From Nipponacmea schrenckii (Eukaryota; Mollusca; Gastropoda; Lottiidae): 64,000 bases of DNA. The notes below the pieces were generated by a model. The model ran no database searches, was not told the DNA's origin, and saw only the letters and a list, made by a program, of their open reading frames with translations. The position numbers were made by a program, and so were the translations under genes. Numbering within the stretch: the stretch's first letter is position 1; each line of letters opens with the position of its first letter. The stretch lies in NCBI GenBank assembly GCA_030562195.1, contig JAUJPP010000007.1, forward strand, positions 4,030,001-4,094,000. The letters are read 5' to 3'. This document shows positions 12,070-27,000 of the stretch, piece by piece.

Positions 12070-15000
12070 GTAAGAAATTTCTTATTAAATGAAATTAATT
12101 ATTAAATTCTTCTTTAAAGTAATAATATATTTGAAAAGCTTACTAAGTAAAAAGCTTGGTCAAATAAGAGAAATGTAGAACCAGTATAAATTGTGATTGT
12201 GATTGTTTTATAGAAATCTATCTTTAACTGAAGTAAAGTGATATGTGATACCTGTGACCAGCTAAAATACTGCTCAATGTAAACTAGAAAAAGTGTATTG
12301 GCTGCACTTATCTCAAATTTTTTATACACAAGGTCGTGGGTTGTTTGGTCACAGAAAATTTGGTCACCAAAAATATGGTCACAGTAAAACATGCACGAGG
12401 TATTATGATCACAGTAGTAGGGCACACAGTATTTTGGTGTGTGACTAAATTACCTTGTGCTTTTATTACTATGACCTTAGTTATGGTGATCACATTTCTT
12501 GTGACTTACCCTACAACCAATTTTTAAAACCATTTTTTTTATCTGGTTAACCCTTAATAGTTAGAGCTTTTTAACATTTATAGAAAGTAACATCAAGGGA
12601 GAAAACAATATAAGCTTATAACTTATAAAAGAAATGTCACCATTTCTATCAAAACATTAAATTAAAGACTATATTTAAATATAAAAGACTATAAAGGCAC
12701 ATGAGCTTGAACTGTTTCCAGTTAAATTCTTGTCTGCTTTTATTTACAGCCCCGTAAGGTATCAGCATCACTACTAGCAACAATAGAGGAACGTAAAAGT
12801 CTTTTGGAGGTAAGCAATATAACAAATTTCCATGACATGAATATACTAGTATACATTCAGGGCCTAGGTAGATATGATTGGCAATATCAATTTCTGTTTT
12901 GCACATATGAAGATAACAACAGCCTGGTAGTGGCTTTTCAAGAATGCTGCTTTGATTCTTATCATAAATTGTATTATTCAGAAATAGATCTCTATCAGAA
13001 GATTAAAAGTAAAAAAACAAAAATTAACGTTTTTCCATTATTTCTTTGAAAACATATATATATCATTCTCAATAGAACAAATTTTCAAATCAACCATTTT
13101 GGACTTTATTATACAGGTATACCACATAGCATATATTATGATCATAATTCTTTACGAAACAAAGTCGAAAATTTTGTTTTTCACATATGTTTTTTAAATA
13201 TTCTGAGCACAAGGTATTGCCATCTAATTTGGTCTCATTATACGTGACAGCACATTAGCCCTACCTTAATAGTTTATTTTCAGTGAAAAACATTTTTTAG
13301 GATATAAGATCTACCGAGAATGGAAGTCGCCATATTGATATTGCCAGGGAAACGTAAACAAAAAAAGAAATGAACCCCTTTCCGGCATACAACGATTTTA
13401 ATCAAATTCAATATACTTCGACCACATACATTAAAGCAAAGTTTCAGTACTTACAATAATTCGCAGAACTCTCAAAAAATCTAAACTTTAAGCATGGATA
13501 TGTACATAAATCACTAAGAAATTGACATAACACCAGGAAAAACACTATTTGTTTATGCTTTTAGTCGCCATGTTGTTTGTATGAAGTCACGTGACTAACA
13601 AATACAGACATTTTTTGGGAAAATAAATTTTATTGATCCACCTCCTGATTTAATTTCAAAATATAATAAAAATTTCACAACGTAATGTGTTTCAGAAATG
13701 AAATTGAACGTTTGGTTTCCTAAATTTTTTATCATGATCGTTAACTTCCGTATGCAAATTAGCATGAAAATGTCATGCCGGAGAATTTTCTTCGAGACTT
13801 GAACATTGAGTCTCTTGGGGATCACTGCACAGCATGAATAATATGACAATCGAGACTATAATTATAGCGTCGTTCTGGTTAGAGTTGTAAATACATTCAG
13901 TAAGCTTTGTGTTGGATAGAAAGCAGGAACCGAAATTGAATTGTACACATATTATTCCTGTTAGTAGCAGCTAAGATGGAACCGTTGGAAGTAAGGATTT
14001 TTTAGAAACGAAATCATAAAATGTGGTTGTCAAATTATCATATTACCAGAATTTATTGAATTTTGCGGCCGAAAATTAAGCGTATGAGACTTAGTTTTCA
14101 TGATAAAACTATAAGTCATGCGATTCTTCTAGCCAATTTCTGAGAATTGTGCTTTGTTTGGCACCTAAATTGCTTGTTTACTTTAGTTGTTTTGATTTTC
14201 TTTATTTACAGCAAAGAGAAATATCTGCTCCCCGAGTCGGAAGATTTAAGGTTTATATTCAGGTAAGAATGCTTTTAATTCTAAAATTCCATAGATTGCA
14301 TGCAACACATTCCAAGAAAAAGCCAAACTTACACACATACACTTTGAAGGATACAAGAAAAACAAATTTGTAAATCTACTTTCATTACAAATTTTAGAAT
14401 TTTGTCTCAAATATTCCAAAAAGAAAACATTTTTTTTCCTATTTACTTCTGCATTACCTTGAAATCATGAAAAATGGAATTTTTATCAACATGATAAAAT
14501 GTTCTTTGACTTTCAAGAAAATACCATCTGTTGAGGGAAACCACAAAATACAACCTGATACATGGCCTATATAGCCAAAATCAATATCACTTGTATTTTA
14601 GATGTGCATTTTTTATTTGAGTTCTTCCCAGAACAAGGCCAATAAAATAACAAATGTTTATAGACAATGTCAATTTGAAGGAGAAAATACCAGAAATTTT
14701 ATTTTGTCAATAAAAAATTTTAAGAATGTAAATATTTCTCTTAAACAAAATGTTAACAGATTATCTTGTATAAACAAAGTGTTGCTAATTAATAGTTACA
14801 AGGTCATTTATTTATCCAATATAAGAGGAAATTAATTTGATTTCTTGAGTTGATAAAGATTTACCAATTCATTTCTTTGACCAATCAGATATTGTAATTT
14901 GGTACCAGTAGGCCTATTAGTGGTCTAATATAAAATCATTTACAAGTTATGGATATTTTAAGTTATAGTAATGCTAATGTTATACTTCTGTTGCTGATGC

Positions 15001-18000
15001 TTTTGTCATGTCATGCCATTAAAATTAGCATATAACAGACTCCCAGGATTTCTCTTCATGTCGACAAATTGAATCCTCTTAAGAAAAATAATACAGAATT
15101 GAATATTGTATACGTACAAAATTTTATATAACTTGTGAAACACTATCTGCAAACTATTAGTTTTAAGGAATCTGACCTTTTTACAAGATATTCGATAATA
15201 GACCTCTTCCAGTCCATGAAGAAATATAAGAGGATCTACAGTCATATAACTTCAGACGAACAGAATATTAATATGTATTCTACATTACTATTGGGAATCA
15301 AAATACACTGAAATAACCTGAAATTGGTCAGCTGCCAAGAATTTTAAACTGTGATTCTCATTCAGTGTTTTTTTCATAGATTTTTCACTTCAACTTAGGA
15401 AGTCAAATAATTGTTTACATTCTATATTATGTCAGAAAAAGCGTTTGTAAACAATGATGAAATTTAAACACACTATTGAAGAGTTTTGTTGACAGTGGTT
15501 GTTAAGACACATCATGTTGACATTGTATCCCATTCTGCACTAGTGATTAATATTTGAGAAGAAAGGTTGATCTGATAAAGATATGTCCTTGTCCTATATT
15601 TTTGTCATTGGAGTGAAGACTATTTGTCAGACCCCTCAACTCTTAACCTTGCTGATCATTAGTCATCAAAGTTGAGTCTGACCAATAGTAAAACAGCAAT
15701 CTCTTTCCAGAGTTGTCATTCCTGCTTTGCCTACTGATTGAAAAGGAACGATAACTCTGGATAGAGATTGCGTTGACAGTTCAGATTCCAGCACCACGTG
15801 TTCAGGCTGTCTAATTGTCGGACAGGAGGGCAGTTCAGATTCAAATTCCACCTTGGACGACACTCTACCCATAAACTGGACCAAAAGCAACCACATCTCA
15901 CTCTTTGGGAACACTCTAGGTTGAGAGGTCTGATTTGGGCTTAGTGCAATAATAAAACAATTATATTTACAGGGCTCAATAGGCAACTAAATAAACAGTC
16001 TTCAGCTAAGCAATTAGGTTACATATGTTCCTTCTGAAAAACTTTCTCTAGGCTTGTATTAGGGATTGCGGTAATAGATATTCATAATCACATTATTTTC
16101 AAACCAGCCAATCAACACATTAATACATATGATTTGCTTTGCAAATATGAATATGTGTATCTATTGATTGGTCTCATAGATATTTGGATAAGGTATAACA
16201 CTGTCCCATCTATTTAATTGATAGGGGGCCCCTCTTGTAAACCATAGTTTCACATCTTATCCTTTTAAGAATGGACCCCTACTGTTTTCACCTGTAGACT
16301 GGTATGATCGGGACTTTGAATATTTGTTTTTGTTTATATTACCAATCTAGTGTTCTAGAGTAGTACCAAAGTCAAGTTTGTCAAGTATTTCTAGCAAGGT
16401 CAAGGTTATGTTTGTATTGATTGAAAATACTAGTTGCCATGATTTATAGTCAAATTAAATTGTTTCTCATTGACAAAGTTATGAAAAGGGAATTGTTATT
16501 TATTTCCTTTGATACAGGCTAGGACCATTATGATGTTATTAAAGAAATGGGTTTAGGCCTATTTAACATGTAATTATATAGCTGCATTGTATATAATACA
16601 CACAGATTATAAATGTATTAGGCCTTGAAGCTTAAGTTTTTACAATGGACATGTAGTTGAAAATGATCTGGCCTTTTAAAATGCTTCATGTTTGCAAAAT
16701 AAACATGCCAGTTTGAATCAGATTGACCCTTTGACCTTGAATATCATGTCACATGAGAGACAGATTGTTATATGGTGTATTCTTCAAATTGTGTCATGAT
16801 GGTACCAGCATATATATAACTATTCATAAATATCTCATGCACTATTACTTTCAATGATACAATATTGTATAGCTTTGTTTTTATTCACCTTATTGGACAA
16901 ATAAATAAGAGCTTTCTAGGAGTGAACTGGACAAGGGCAATAACTTATCTTATGATTGTTATGAGATCCTAGACTTCTATAAACAGTCTGCAGTACAGTA
17001 GGCTTTAGAATCTTTCCAATCTATACTTAATGGTCAAAAACTTTTGTCTTGATATCATCTGAATCAAACTGGTTGACAAAACCAAAGGGGGTCTTTTGGT
17101 AGACTCTTCCTCATTGAACATCCAAGTTAGTTTGCTGGCACATTATATTCTGACTTAAAATAATTGCCACAGTATTTATTTTAGTATACTTTATATGAGA
17201 TGATATTTATACAAAATACTTGATCAGGTTTGACTTTATGTATCATATTATGCACATATTATTCACTATGCCTCAAGCTTAATATAAATACTAAATTTGA
17301 TACAACCTCTATTACTGAAATTAAAAAAATATTATGTTTGTAGAAAGACACTACTTATTATTTGTTTATAGTTTAGCAGTTAATATATTTAGACTTATGA
17401 TAAAATATGAATAATATTATGCTAATTATTTTGTTTTTAGTTAATTAAAGCAAAGTCATTTGAGTGATCTGAACTTTCCATTCATGTTTACGTAATTTTC
17501 AATTTTTACTTTAATGACATGTATTCAAATTATTGTATTTTCAATTTTTTAATCTGCATGCAGACATGAGAAATTTATGTATCTCTGCACAGCTGTTAAT
17601 CTAACAAAATTTTTGTCGTACACTATCTTGAAAGTCAATGATATTGTATGGCAGGGCTGTAGAAATCAGTAGGAATCAAAGTTACAATTTTGATTTGAAA
17701 CTGTAGTTCTAAATGATCATTTTATGACAAATATTTCTTTAATAACTTCCTTATACAAGCCATATTGTCTATAGTGTTTTGAAAGAAGTCTGAAGATGTA
17801 AAATGTTTACCATTAGACTGAGGAGATCTTTTCATGACCAATATTTCTATTATTACTTTCTTATACAAAAAAACTGTCTAAAATGGTTCCAAGGAAATTT
17901 TAAAATGTACATTTTGACACATTGATTTAAATTACTTTTTTTGTGTTATTTAACGTGTATTTTCAATTTTCTGTTCAAAGCATGGCAAGATTTTTCATTA

Positions 18001-21000
18001 AGATGAATAAGTTTAAACACAATATATATGATGTAGATTGGTAGGTTAATGTCCTGTCGGCTTGTAGGCATTATGAAATATCACAGACATCCAGGCATTT
18101 ATTTTAAGTAGGCCCAGAGCTTGTTCTGAGTGTATGACTTTGAGGCATTACTAATTTGTTCACAGAAAAAGTAATAAGGCAGTTCACTATTGAATAGTTG
18201 GAAATTTTGTTGTCAATATTTATTGGTTGCCTTATAATGCAATCACAAGACTATAGTTAGATCAGTTAAACTATCACAGTTCTATGAGTCTATTCATTTC
18301 TTCACTAGTTTAATTGTCTGCAATTTTTCCAATTTGATTCCCAAGCTGGCTTTTACTTTTATCACCTATACCTATATTAGGCTAAAATTTACCTAAACAA
18401 GTGACCATTAAGGTGTGTCATCTGACTGAACTATCAATCTCTCAGTTAGTGCAGTGTTACACTCGACATTTAGTGCATACAGTGCACTCTGTACCAGCCC
18501 AAAGATGTTTACAATTGCACTTCTAAAAACAAAGTTTCAATCCACAATGCATGCTTCACAGTAATTAATGATCATAATATAAGATCTATGTGTTTGAGAA
18601 TATAGTAGATTTTGATATGTTTCTGCTAGTTGATGTAAGCCATATGTTGCACTAGATATATAATTCTGGTACCTGTAGTTTTAGTGGTAAGAAATGTAAA
18701 CTATGTTGAAAATACTTTATATTTGATAGTAGTTCTTGTTTTCTAACCTGGTTGCCATGTGCTATTTTATTTACAAGAATAGTTTTAGTCTGTACCACAC
18801 TGTAGGGTAGTTTTTCTAGTGACAAATCACAACAGTCATATGAAAATAGTCTGAAATTTATGTTCTATTTATCTTCACCTTTTTGCACTGATATGTAGAC
18901 CAGTTTTATTCAGTTTAGGTTTAAGGGAATTTTAAACTTTTTTAGAGTATTCTTTTCTAAGGATATTTGCATGTCCTGCAAAAAGAACTAGGTACTTGGT
19001 TTAATGTCCCCTTAAGACATCTGCTCTCTTTTTCCATTGTGATTTGGTTTAAGGTAGATAAGGAGTTTTGGCCATGTATGTAATAATGTGATAACATCTG
19101 TCAATGATGATATATAGGACATATATAATTAGGTGACAAAATTTATAATCTGAATAATGTAATAAAATACAATCAATAAAGCAGTGACTGAGTCAACAAA
19201 TTTTAAAATCATTTGATCTAAAATATACATAACAGTAGCAACGAGCTAAGGATTGGGTGCAGGTTTGCCAATCATTTGATCAATTCTACCATATTAGTTA
19301 TAGTATTCACAACCAATAATGTGTGAGTGTTTTGGAACAAATTTTGAGATCTGACTATTAACTTAAATTCAAGACCCAACCATGGCCTTTTTTCACCAAA
19401 ATTGGCCTGATTTGGACCTAGGCTGAATCACATTTGCATGTCTTCACAAAATATTATTTCAAAGATATTCTTGCTAGTCAGTACTTAAAGTTCAGCAATG
19501 TTTTCTTTAGGGATGCTTATGTGAACCAAAGTAAATGAAATTTACATGTTGAGACCAGTATAATCAGGTTAACATTCTACTGTGGAGCTATTAATCTGTC
19601 ACTTAGAGTCAGTAAGTCAATTCATGGTAGTCTGATGTTGAAAGCAATATAAAGAATAGGAACTGTAATAATGTTGATTTTATCAGGTCATTACTCAAGC
19701 TTACAGACCTGGACTCTAAATGAGAAAAACATTGCGGAAAGAGGTTGATCCAAACTAAACTGGTTTTTAGCATTTTTTGAATCTGACAGGGAAGCCATCA
19801 TATACCTATTGAAATACAAAATATAATCAAAATCACAATCGATAATGCAAAGTCAACCGCTCAAACCAACAAAATCAATGATGAACATCTAGATATAAAT
19901 CATTGAGATAGGCAGCTTGTCATTAAACTTCACCACTTCTATTAAAGAACTCATGTTGAGCAGAAAATGACCACTAAAACTATTTAGGAACAGAAGCAGA
20001 CTCTCACTTAACAAACAGGTTTAGTCAACATTAATTTGAGTATATGAAAATAACAATCCATGACCACATAATTTTATTTCAATACAGAAATATAGAAGCA
20101 CCAGTTATGTTTAAGAGGGTTGGTTAACTTTAATTGCTGATCTCTTCCTTAATTATTATGGAATTACTATCATTTTATCATGAAAAGTGTATCATTAGGT
20201 ATTTGGACATTAAAAAAGTAGATGAGTTATGGTAAATTAACTTTTTTCATTACTCATTGCATTTATAATGGTTTTATTTTGGTGGGCCAATATTTTTTAG
20301 TATAGGCGCACTGAACTTAATTGGGTCAGCTGATGAGGCTAGATTGAATGGGAAAAAAGAATCCAAAGTTTTAGACAACATCAGCGTTTTGAAAGTTCCA
20401 AAGCCTAAAATGTTATCCTTGTACCTTAAATTAGCAATTCTTAGAATTAAACGAGTTAAGCATTTGAGTTTTTAAGTTATTATTTGACTAACACTTAAGT
20501 GTGGGTTTTCTTCTAGTATTTAATGTGTGAATGTAGCTATAGCAATTGCTCCAGTTGAACTAAGTATTGATTTTAGAGTAAATCAGTAGTGTGTGAGTTT
20601 ATCTGTCTTGTCTTGTAGATTGCTGACAAACAAATTGTTCACATGGCTGTCACTTATTCTCAGAAGGGCACCAGGTGTCCCAGAAATGAGGTAGACATTA
20701 ATGATTGACATTAATATTTGTATTCCCAGGCAGAACATTTTATTTTTGGTTGTTCTCTTTACAATATTAGTGTTACTATAAAAACTTACTTTTCAATTTC
20801 TATACATTTTTTCAATTTAAAACTATCATCTGGAAGACTATTTTGTTCACGAAGTCAACAAATTTCAAATCTCTCATGTTAAAGGGTATACATTGATGTT
20901 ATTAATGTGAATATCCAAAATGGCTAAAGTGGTCAAAATGGACATTTTCTGCTTTTTATGAGGAATTTGTGAATTCATGTTACCATGTAGTGTTTGATGA

Positions 21001-24000
21001 GGAACAATATGTTTCTGAAATAACAATATTAACATTAATATTAATATTAAATTAACCAGTTGGTATTTTGTAGTCAAGTTATTAACAACATTCTAAGATA
21101 TATGAAAACTGGTTTATTCTAAATAGTATACTGTGCAGTTGTATTGACTGGTAATGAATAACTTATATAAATAGTATTACAAATATAGTTTACTTAGTCA
21201 TAAACAGAGAATTGGTTTGTAGCAGGTGATAGAACTAACTTGATTCATAAAACTTATCTTGAGATTATGTTGTTTTGTTATCTTGTGCAAAAACATACAT
21301 TATTGTTCACAGTATCCTTATTTCTGAGTATTTGTTCATAAATCTAATTGGCACCATTCCACATCATTCTCAACCTCAACACATCTGCTCTTGTATTAGA
21401 TAAAATCTAGTTATTCAAATTCCATTAAGTACATGTTTTAGTTATGATGCCAAAATATTTGTTCATATTTGAAGATATTCTATTTCAGATTAATACATAT
21501 TAAGATAAGAAAGATATCACTGGCAAAATCAAATAAATCTAAAATATACATGATTAGAATAGCTTATTATTAGCATTGCAGACATATGTCTTATTTTTCA
21601 CATCAACAGTCACATTCAATGGCATTTCTATGCACTTCATTAGATCTGTCACAGTTGACATTAGCAAAACACTTTTACTCACAATAGCAATTAAGTGGGT
21701 AATTGGGTTAACTATAAAGAACTTTTGTAAAACCAATAATAGAATGCCTGGCCAGAATGTTTGGAAAATATTTTTGATTTGGAGCCAAGAGAGTGGTTTG
21801 CTATTAATTGGTTTTAACATTTTTCAAGTAACAAATATGTTACTAGTGTTTTAGGTGGATTTTAACTACTTTACTTGAAATAGTGTTCTGGGTTGTGGTC
21901 CTGAGCCATATTCATTCTTACCTAATGCCAACCTTTAATTAATTATAGAATTCTCTCAGAGATCACAGTTAAATATATTTAGCATAATTATTGTCCTGTG
22001 TCACCCCAGCCACCCCACATTATATTAAATACTAAATACCTTAGTCATCAAATAGTGTATTATCTGAATGTATTTCTAGGACAAAATGATAAGATTAAAA
22101 AAATTCTCACATTTTAATGACCTGCGCTGGATAGATAACTTATCTTTACTTTGACATCTTACTGTAAATTTTGCTTAGCTACATGTCATGACTAATTTGA
22201 GTTACAAATTTTATGGCTCTTTTATGAATTTCCAGCAGTGAGAATTCTGATTAAAATGGTCTTAGATGAAAGTATATCTACAATGTATGTTATCAAATGA
22301 TCTGCCTTTAATTAAAAGAATTATATTTGTTAGTATACAGGTCATAAGGCTTATTTTGTCCCAGGTCATCAAGTAACTAAACTGTTTATTACCACCTTCT
22401 GAACCATTGTTCTTTCAGAATACATTCTATTACAGTCTGATACTGTAATGATAATTGGACTCTTAGCAACTTATACTATCATCATTCAATTACAAAATGG
22501 CAAATTTCAATGGAAAACCTTGAAAATTTAATTATGTTTATGACACTGTATATAATGTTCAAGCTCTTTATAGGGTAAAAAAAAAGCTTGTTAATCATAC
22601 AAATACACTGGTATACAATTCTTTGGAAAACTTTTGTAATTCCAAAAATTTTAATAAAAAAAAGTTGATCATGGTATTTGAATGTATTGAACTGAATGTA
22701 TATAAAAATTCGTTCCTGGATATATTCTGTAAATAAAAAAATTAAAGAATGTTTTCTTTTAGAATTGTAAAATGTTAGAAATCAATAAATCAATTGTTAA
22801 TTCTTGAAGAAGATACAACAGTATTATTCTCTTTTACATGGTTTTATTCCAATTGTTCTGTGGCAATTGATTTTTCTGGTATTTCTAATATTTTTATATA
22901 AGTAAAAACTTTCCTTATTATCTGTAATTGCAGTCAATGTCAGGTCAATGGATACTGTTCTGTTAGTTAGTCATTACAAATCTGTTTTAACAGTTTGTCC
23001 ATCAACAATGTATAGCTTTGATTCTTAAATGATGGTTTAGGTTTCATGTTTTTTTAACCTGTGATACAGTCAGAATTAATTTGATAATTTGCTACTTAAG
23101 GGAGTTGTTTGGTCTATATGAAAAAAGGAATAATTCTATGAAATATTGATTTTTTGACAATTGTTGTGCATTTGTTGATGATTTTCATGCACTTCAGTTT
23201 AAAGTTGACTGCATGTCAGTCAGAATATATTTAAGGTGTTGACAGTCCTTTCAACATGTTGTGAAAAATAGATATTTAAAACTATTCGTGCAGGATTAAA
23301 AGTTATGATTGGACCAATCTACATTGGCAAATACGTAGACAATTATAATCCAAAGATATTTACGACTTATTAAAAAATAAGTTTTCATGTCTCCCGAAAT
23401 ACTGAAGTATCCAGAAAAACTAAGACAAATTCTGATTGGCTGTGACACTCATAATGTAAATGCCATTAAAATTTATACCCTATTTCAGATGGTCTCCATG
23501 TCATTACCCTTCATAAGTTCATCATCAAATCAGTTCTTATGTGCTTTGGGTGCATTTCTTGTCCTGCGTAAATATTTCAGTTTCCATTGAGACAAGAATA
23601 TAAGTAATTGTTATGTGTTGTGAAGTGTATGACACATGATGTAAAATGAAATATACTTTATTTTAGTTTTGTAAGTTATAAAGGTTCTTTAGTTTCCATG
23701 TGTTAACCTACAGAAAACTTTCAAGTTGATCACTAACATTGTGAAAATTAAACTCTACAATACTTAAAAACATTAATAAATTGCAGAATTATTCTTAATT
23801 TTAAAATTAAATCAACGAATAATTTGATCATGTACATTGTTGAATGGCATTTTTGTGAAAACCTTTGTCAATGGACCAATAACTAAAGCTACTTTATTTC
23901 AAGTCAGGATGTATGAGTGTTTTGTGCAAGATTGTTGTATTGATATTATGATGATTGGTAAAGTAGTGAAGAAATATATGGGTGGGTATGGAAAGTGCAC

Positions 24001-27000
24001 CAAAACCATCAAAGGATAGAATGGAATTCAGATCTCATCATCTTTGATCACAGTAGCATGACAATATATCTGTTGGAGTAGTTAAAAATCATATGAAAAC
24101 TCAAGTCACATGGTGATTTATAGGTAACTGACCAATGGTCAGTGACCATATCATAAAATGAGCCATCAACTAGAAATAGTCTTGACTACTATACCAAGCT
24201 CTCAATTTACTTGTGACTAATTACTTTGACTGTACTATTGATCGGTACTTGTACAAGTAGTTAGTTCCTGTCTATTAGGTTGTCATCACATTGGTATTTC
24301 AGGAACAGTTACTGGATTGTACTGTTATCTATGACACAAAATAAAACATTAAAAATCTCTTTAAAATATTCAAGGTTAGATCAACCATTTTTTAATCTTC
24401 ATCTAGCAGTGAAAAGACTTATTGTTGGAACCATATCATTTCATTAACCAGCTGAAATCACATAACTTTGTTTGAAGCAAAGATATTTGTGCATATCCAG
24501 GCACGTATGTTTTTTTTGGTTCTAGTAGAAACTTGAAACTATACATGCTAGACTTGTTTTGTTTTGGTTGCTACTAGGTAATAGATTAGAGCACAAATAT
24601 GGTTTAACTGTAGATTCACATGTACATATGCGTACATGTATATATGTGATTTTGTATGTAATTGTTATTGGGGCATATCCTGAAATGACCTTGAAAGTTT
24701 TATGGATCAACAATGAAAGAGTGTTACAAGTTAAGAGTATAAGTTTTAAATGTATAGTTTGATGAATTTGAACAATGATGTATTGTAGCAGGCTTTAAAA
24801 AGTTTAAAATTTACAGGTTAATGTATATATAGTGATGAAAGTTATATGGTACAGTTTAATATCAATGGTTTAAATATAAAATATTGTTTTCTGTACTTAG
24901 AATAAATAAGACATGATATACCTGTAATATTTAGATAGATACAATACTCTACTAAAATATTTCAGCAGTTGTCAACTTACACTATCTGTATCACTTTACA
25001 GAATGTAAAGTAGTGCTCTTCTGTTGAATAGTGACAAGTTGCTTGTCAGTAACTAGTTTCTTGTACAGCAAACTAATCTCTGACCAATAAGTTACCAGAG
25101 TGACGGCTTATTAATTACATGTACATTTATATGGCTGGGTAACTTTAACAGTGACATATATTCAGTCTGACATTTACTTCTTGACTTCTGTTCAGTCAAT
25201 TGTGATTGGTGTTCAACAACTGTTAACAATTGGTGATCTGTGGTACAGGTAATCAATGTCAATAAAGACAATCAGGTAATGAAGAGATTTTCAACTGTTG
25301 TTCATCTGAATAAAAAATAACAATGAACTTTTTTACAATTCTTATTTTGTTAGCTACATAAAGTAGAATTAGTTGCAGGAAGCAAGATGGTTTGAGAGTA
25401 GCAAAATGTTACCCTATTTTACTGACAAAGTAGTTGGCATGTTATCATGTGTTAGTTGTTAGAGCTCTGAGTATCTTTTATCTATATTCAGTTTTGAGGT
25501 AAGTTCTTATTAAGTACATGTAGGAGTATTATAAAAGAAAATTATTATTGTGACATGCATATCCTGTTAATTTATATCTTTGATTGATTGTCATTTTAAC
25601 GTTGATTATGACAAAGAACTAGAAATGCATTTCAATGTTTATGTCATGTCACTGAGTGTCAACACATTTTGCAGAAAATAAAATTGTTTCTTCAATCAAT
25701 TCACAATTCTTAGACCTTTGAATTTTTTTTTATACTTTCAAAATTGATATTTAACAGTTTCTGTATAACAGTCCATGAAAGCATTGCCAACTTGACACAT
25801 GCATTGTTACCTCCAACAAATGCTGGTCTTCTATCATATTACCTTTATCATTTAATTTCCTCTTGACCCCCTTCTCCATACCACACATCCATTAACTATA
25901 AGTAGAAAATTCCATTATTCCTAGGCTATCTGATTCTATTATTAATTGAGAGATTTAGATAAATATAATATTAACTACCACATGTAGTTTATTGCTTGAA
26001 GTACACTCTCTATATTTACATCTACTTCATTTATAAAACTTAGAGATATATTAGTCTTTTAATTATACCTCATCATTTCAAATCACACATCAAGAGATCT
26101 ATGTACATTGTATTGACATGTCTTGTTATCAACTTTTATTCCGTATTCTGATCAAAATAGTTGTGTCAAGAGAAAATTTGCATGATTTGACAATTGTGCT
26201 GCTAATTGATCAGCTAATACATGTGAATTTAAGTTTGGTACTAGACTAAAACATAATAGAATTGAATCAGTTACCTTTTGTCAAAGGAATGCATTTAGTT
26301 TTTCTATTTTTCTGCTCCATATGATATTAAAGATAGGCTATTTGTAATGAATGGTGTGGCACAAGTCTACTCATTTTAAATTTCTGAAATGGATATGCAC
26401 TGACATCTTCTGGGTTAAATGTCCATTACACGAATATTTTTCAAAATAGGACCATCAGACCTGCATGACTGATAGGAAACCAGGTTAAAAAATCTAAATG
26501 TTATATTTCAACATAAGATGTCTTATCTGTCTGTTGTTCTTATATAATTAGTCAAGACAGTCTATTGATCTACTAGTTCCTTACTATAATGAGGTTGATA
26601 AAACTATTGATAATATATAATATGTTACAGTTATTATAAAGAGTGATAAATAAGTCAAGAATAAACATTAATGATTCCTGAAATAAACCTTACAAGAATA
26701 TAATGTATCATTAGTCACATTATATAACTATAACATCTGATACTTTCATTGGAAAGTTATGAAACCTGATATAATACAAATATTAACTGCGTTTCATCTT
26801 AGAATTGTGAAGTAAAGCTAGCTCTAAAGCCAGCTTTATTGCCAAACACGCTTCGTTTCCACTTAGTTTATCTGGTTCCTGAATCACTTAAGTCTCGAAC
26901 AAAAAAGTGGCACATTATTGACATGTCTCGATCCACAAGACTACTGATGTTGTGCGTGAGACCATAAAACTAGTCCTCTATTGCCAAACGAGAAAAGGCC

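Noticed and set aside
15666..15986. 106-residue minus-strand frame
   Set aside because: It overlaps an inverted-repeat element with internal direct repeats and has no recognisable domain.
21554..21854. Overlapping 88- and 92-residue frames on both strands
   Set aside because: Mutual shadows in a stop-poor stretch; neither looks like a known protein.
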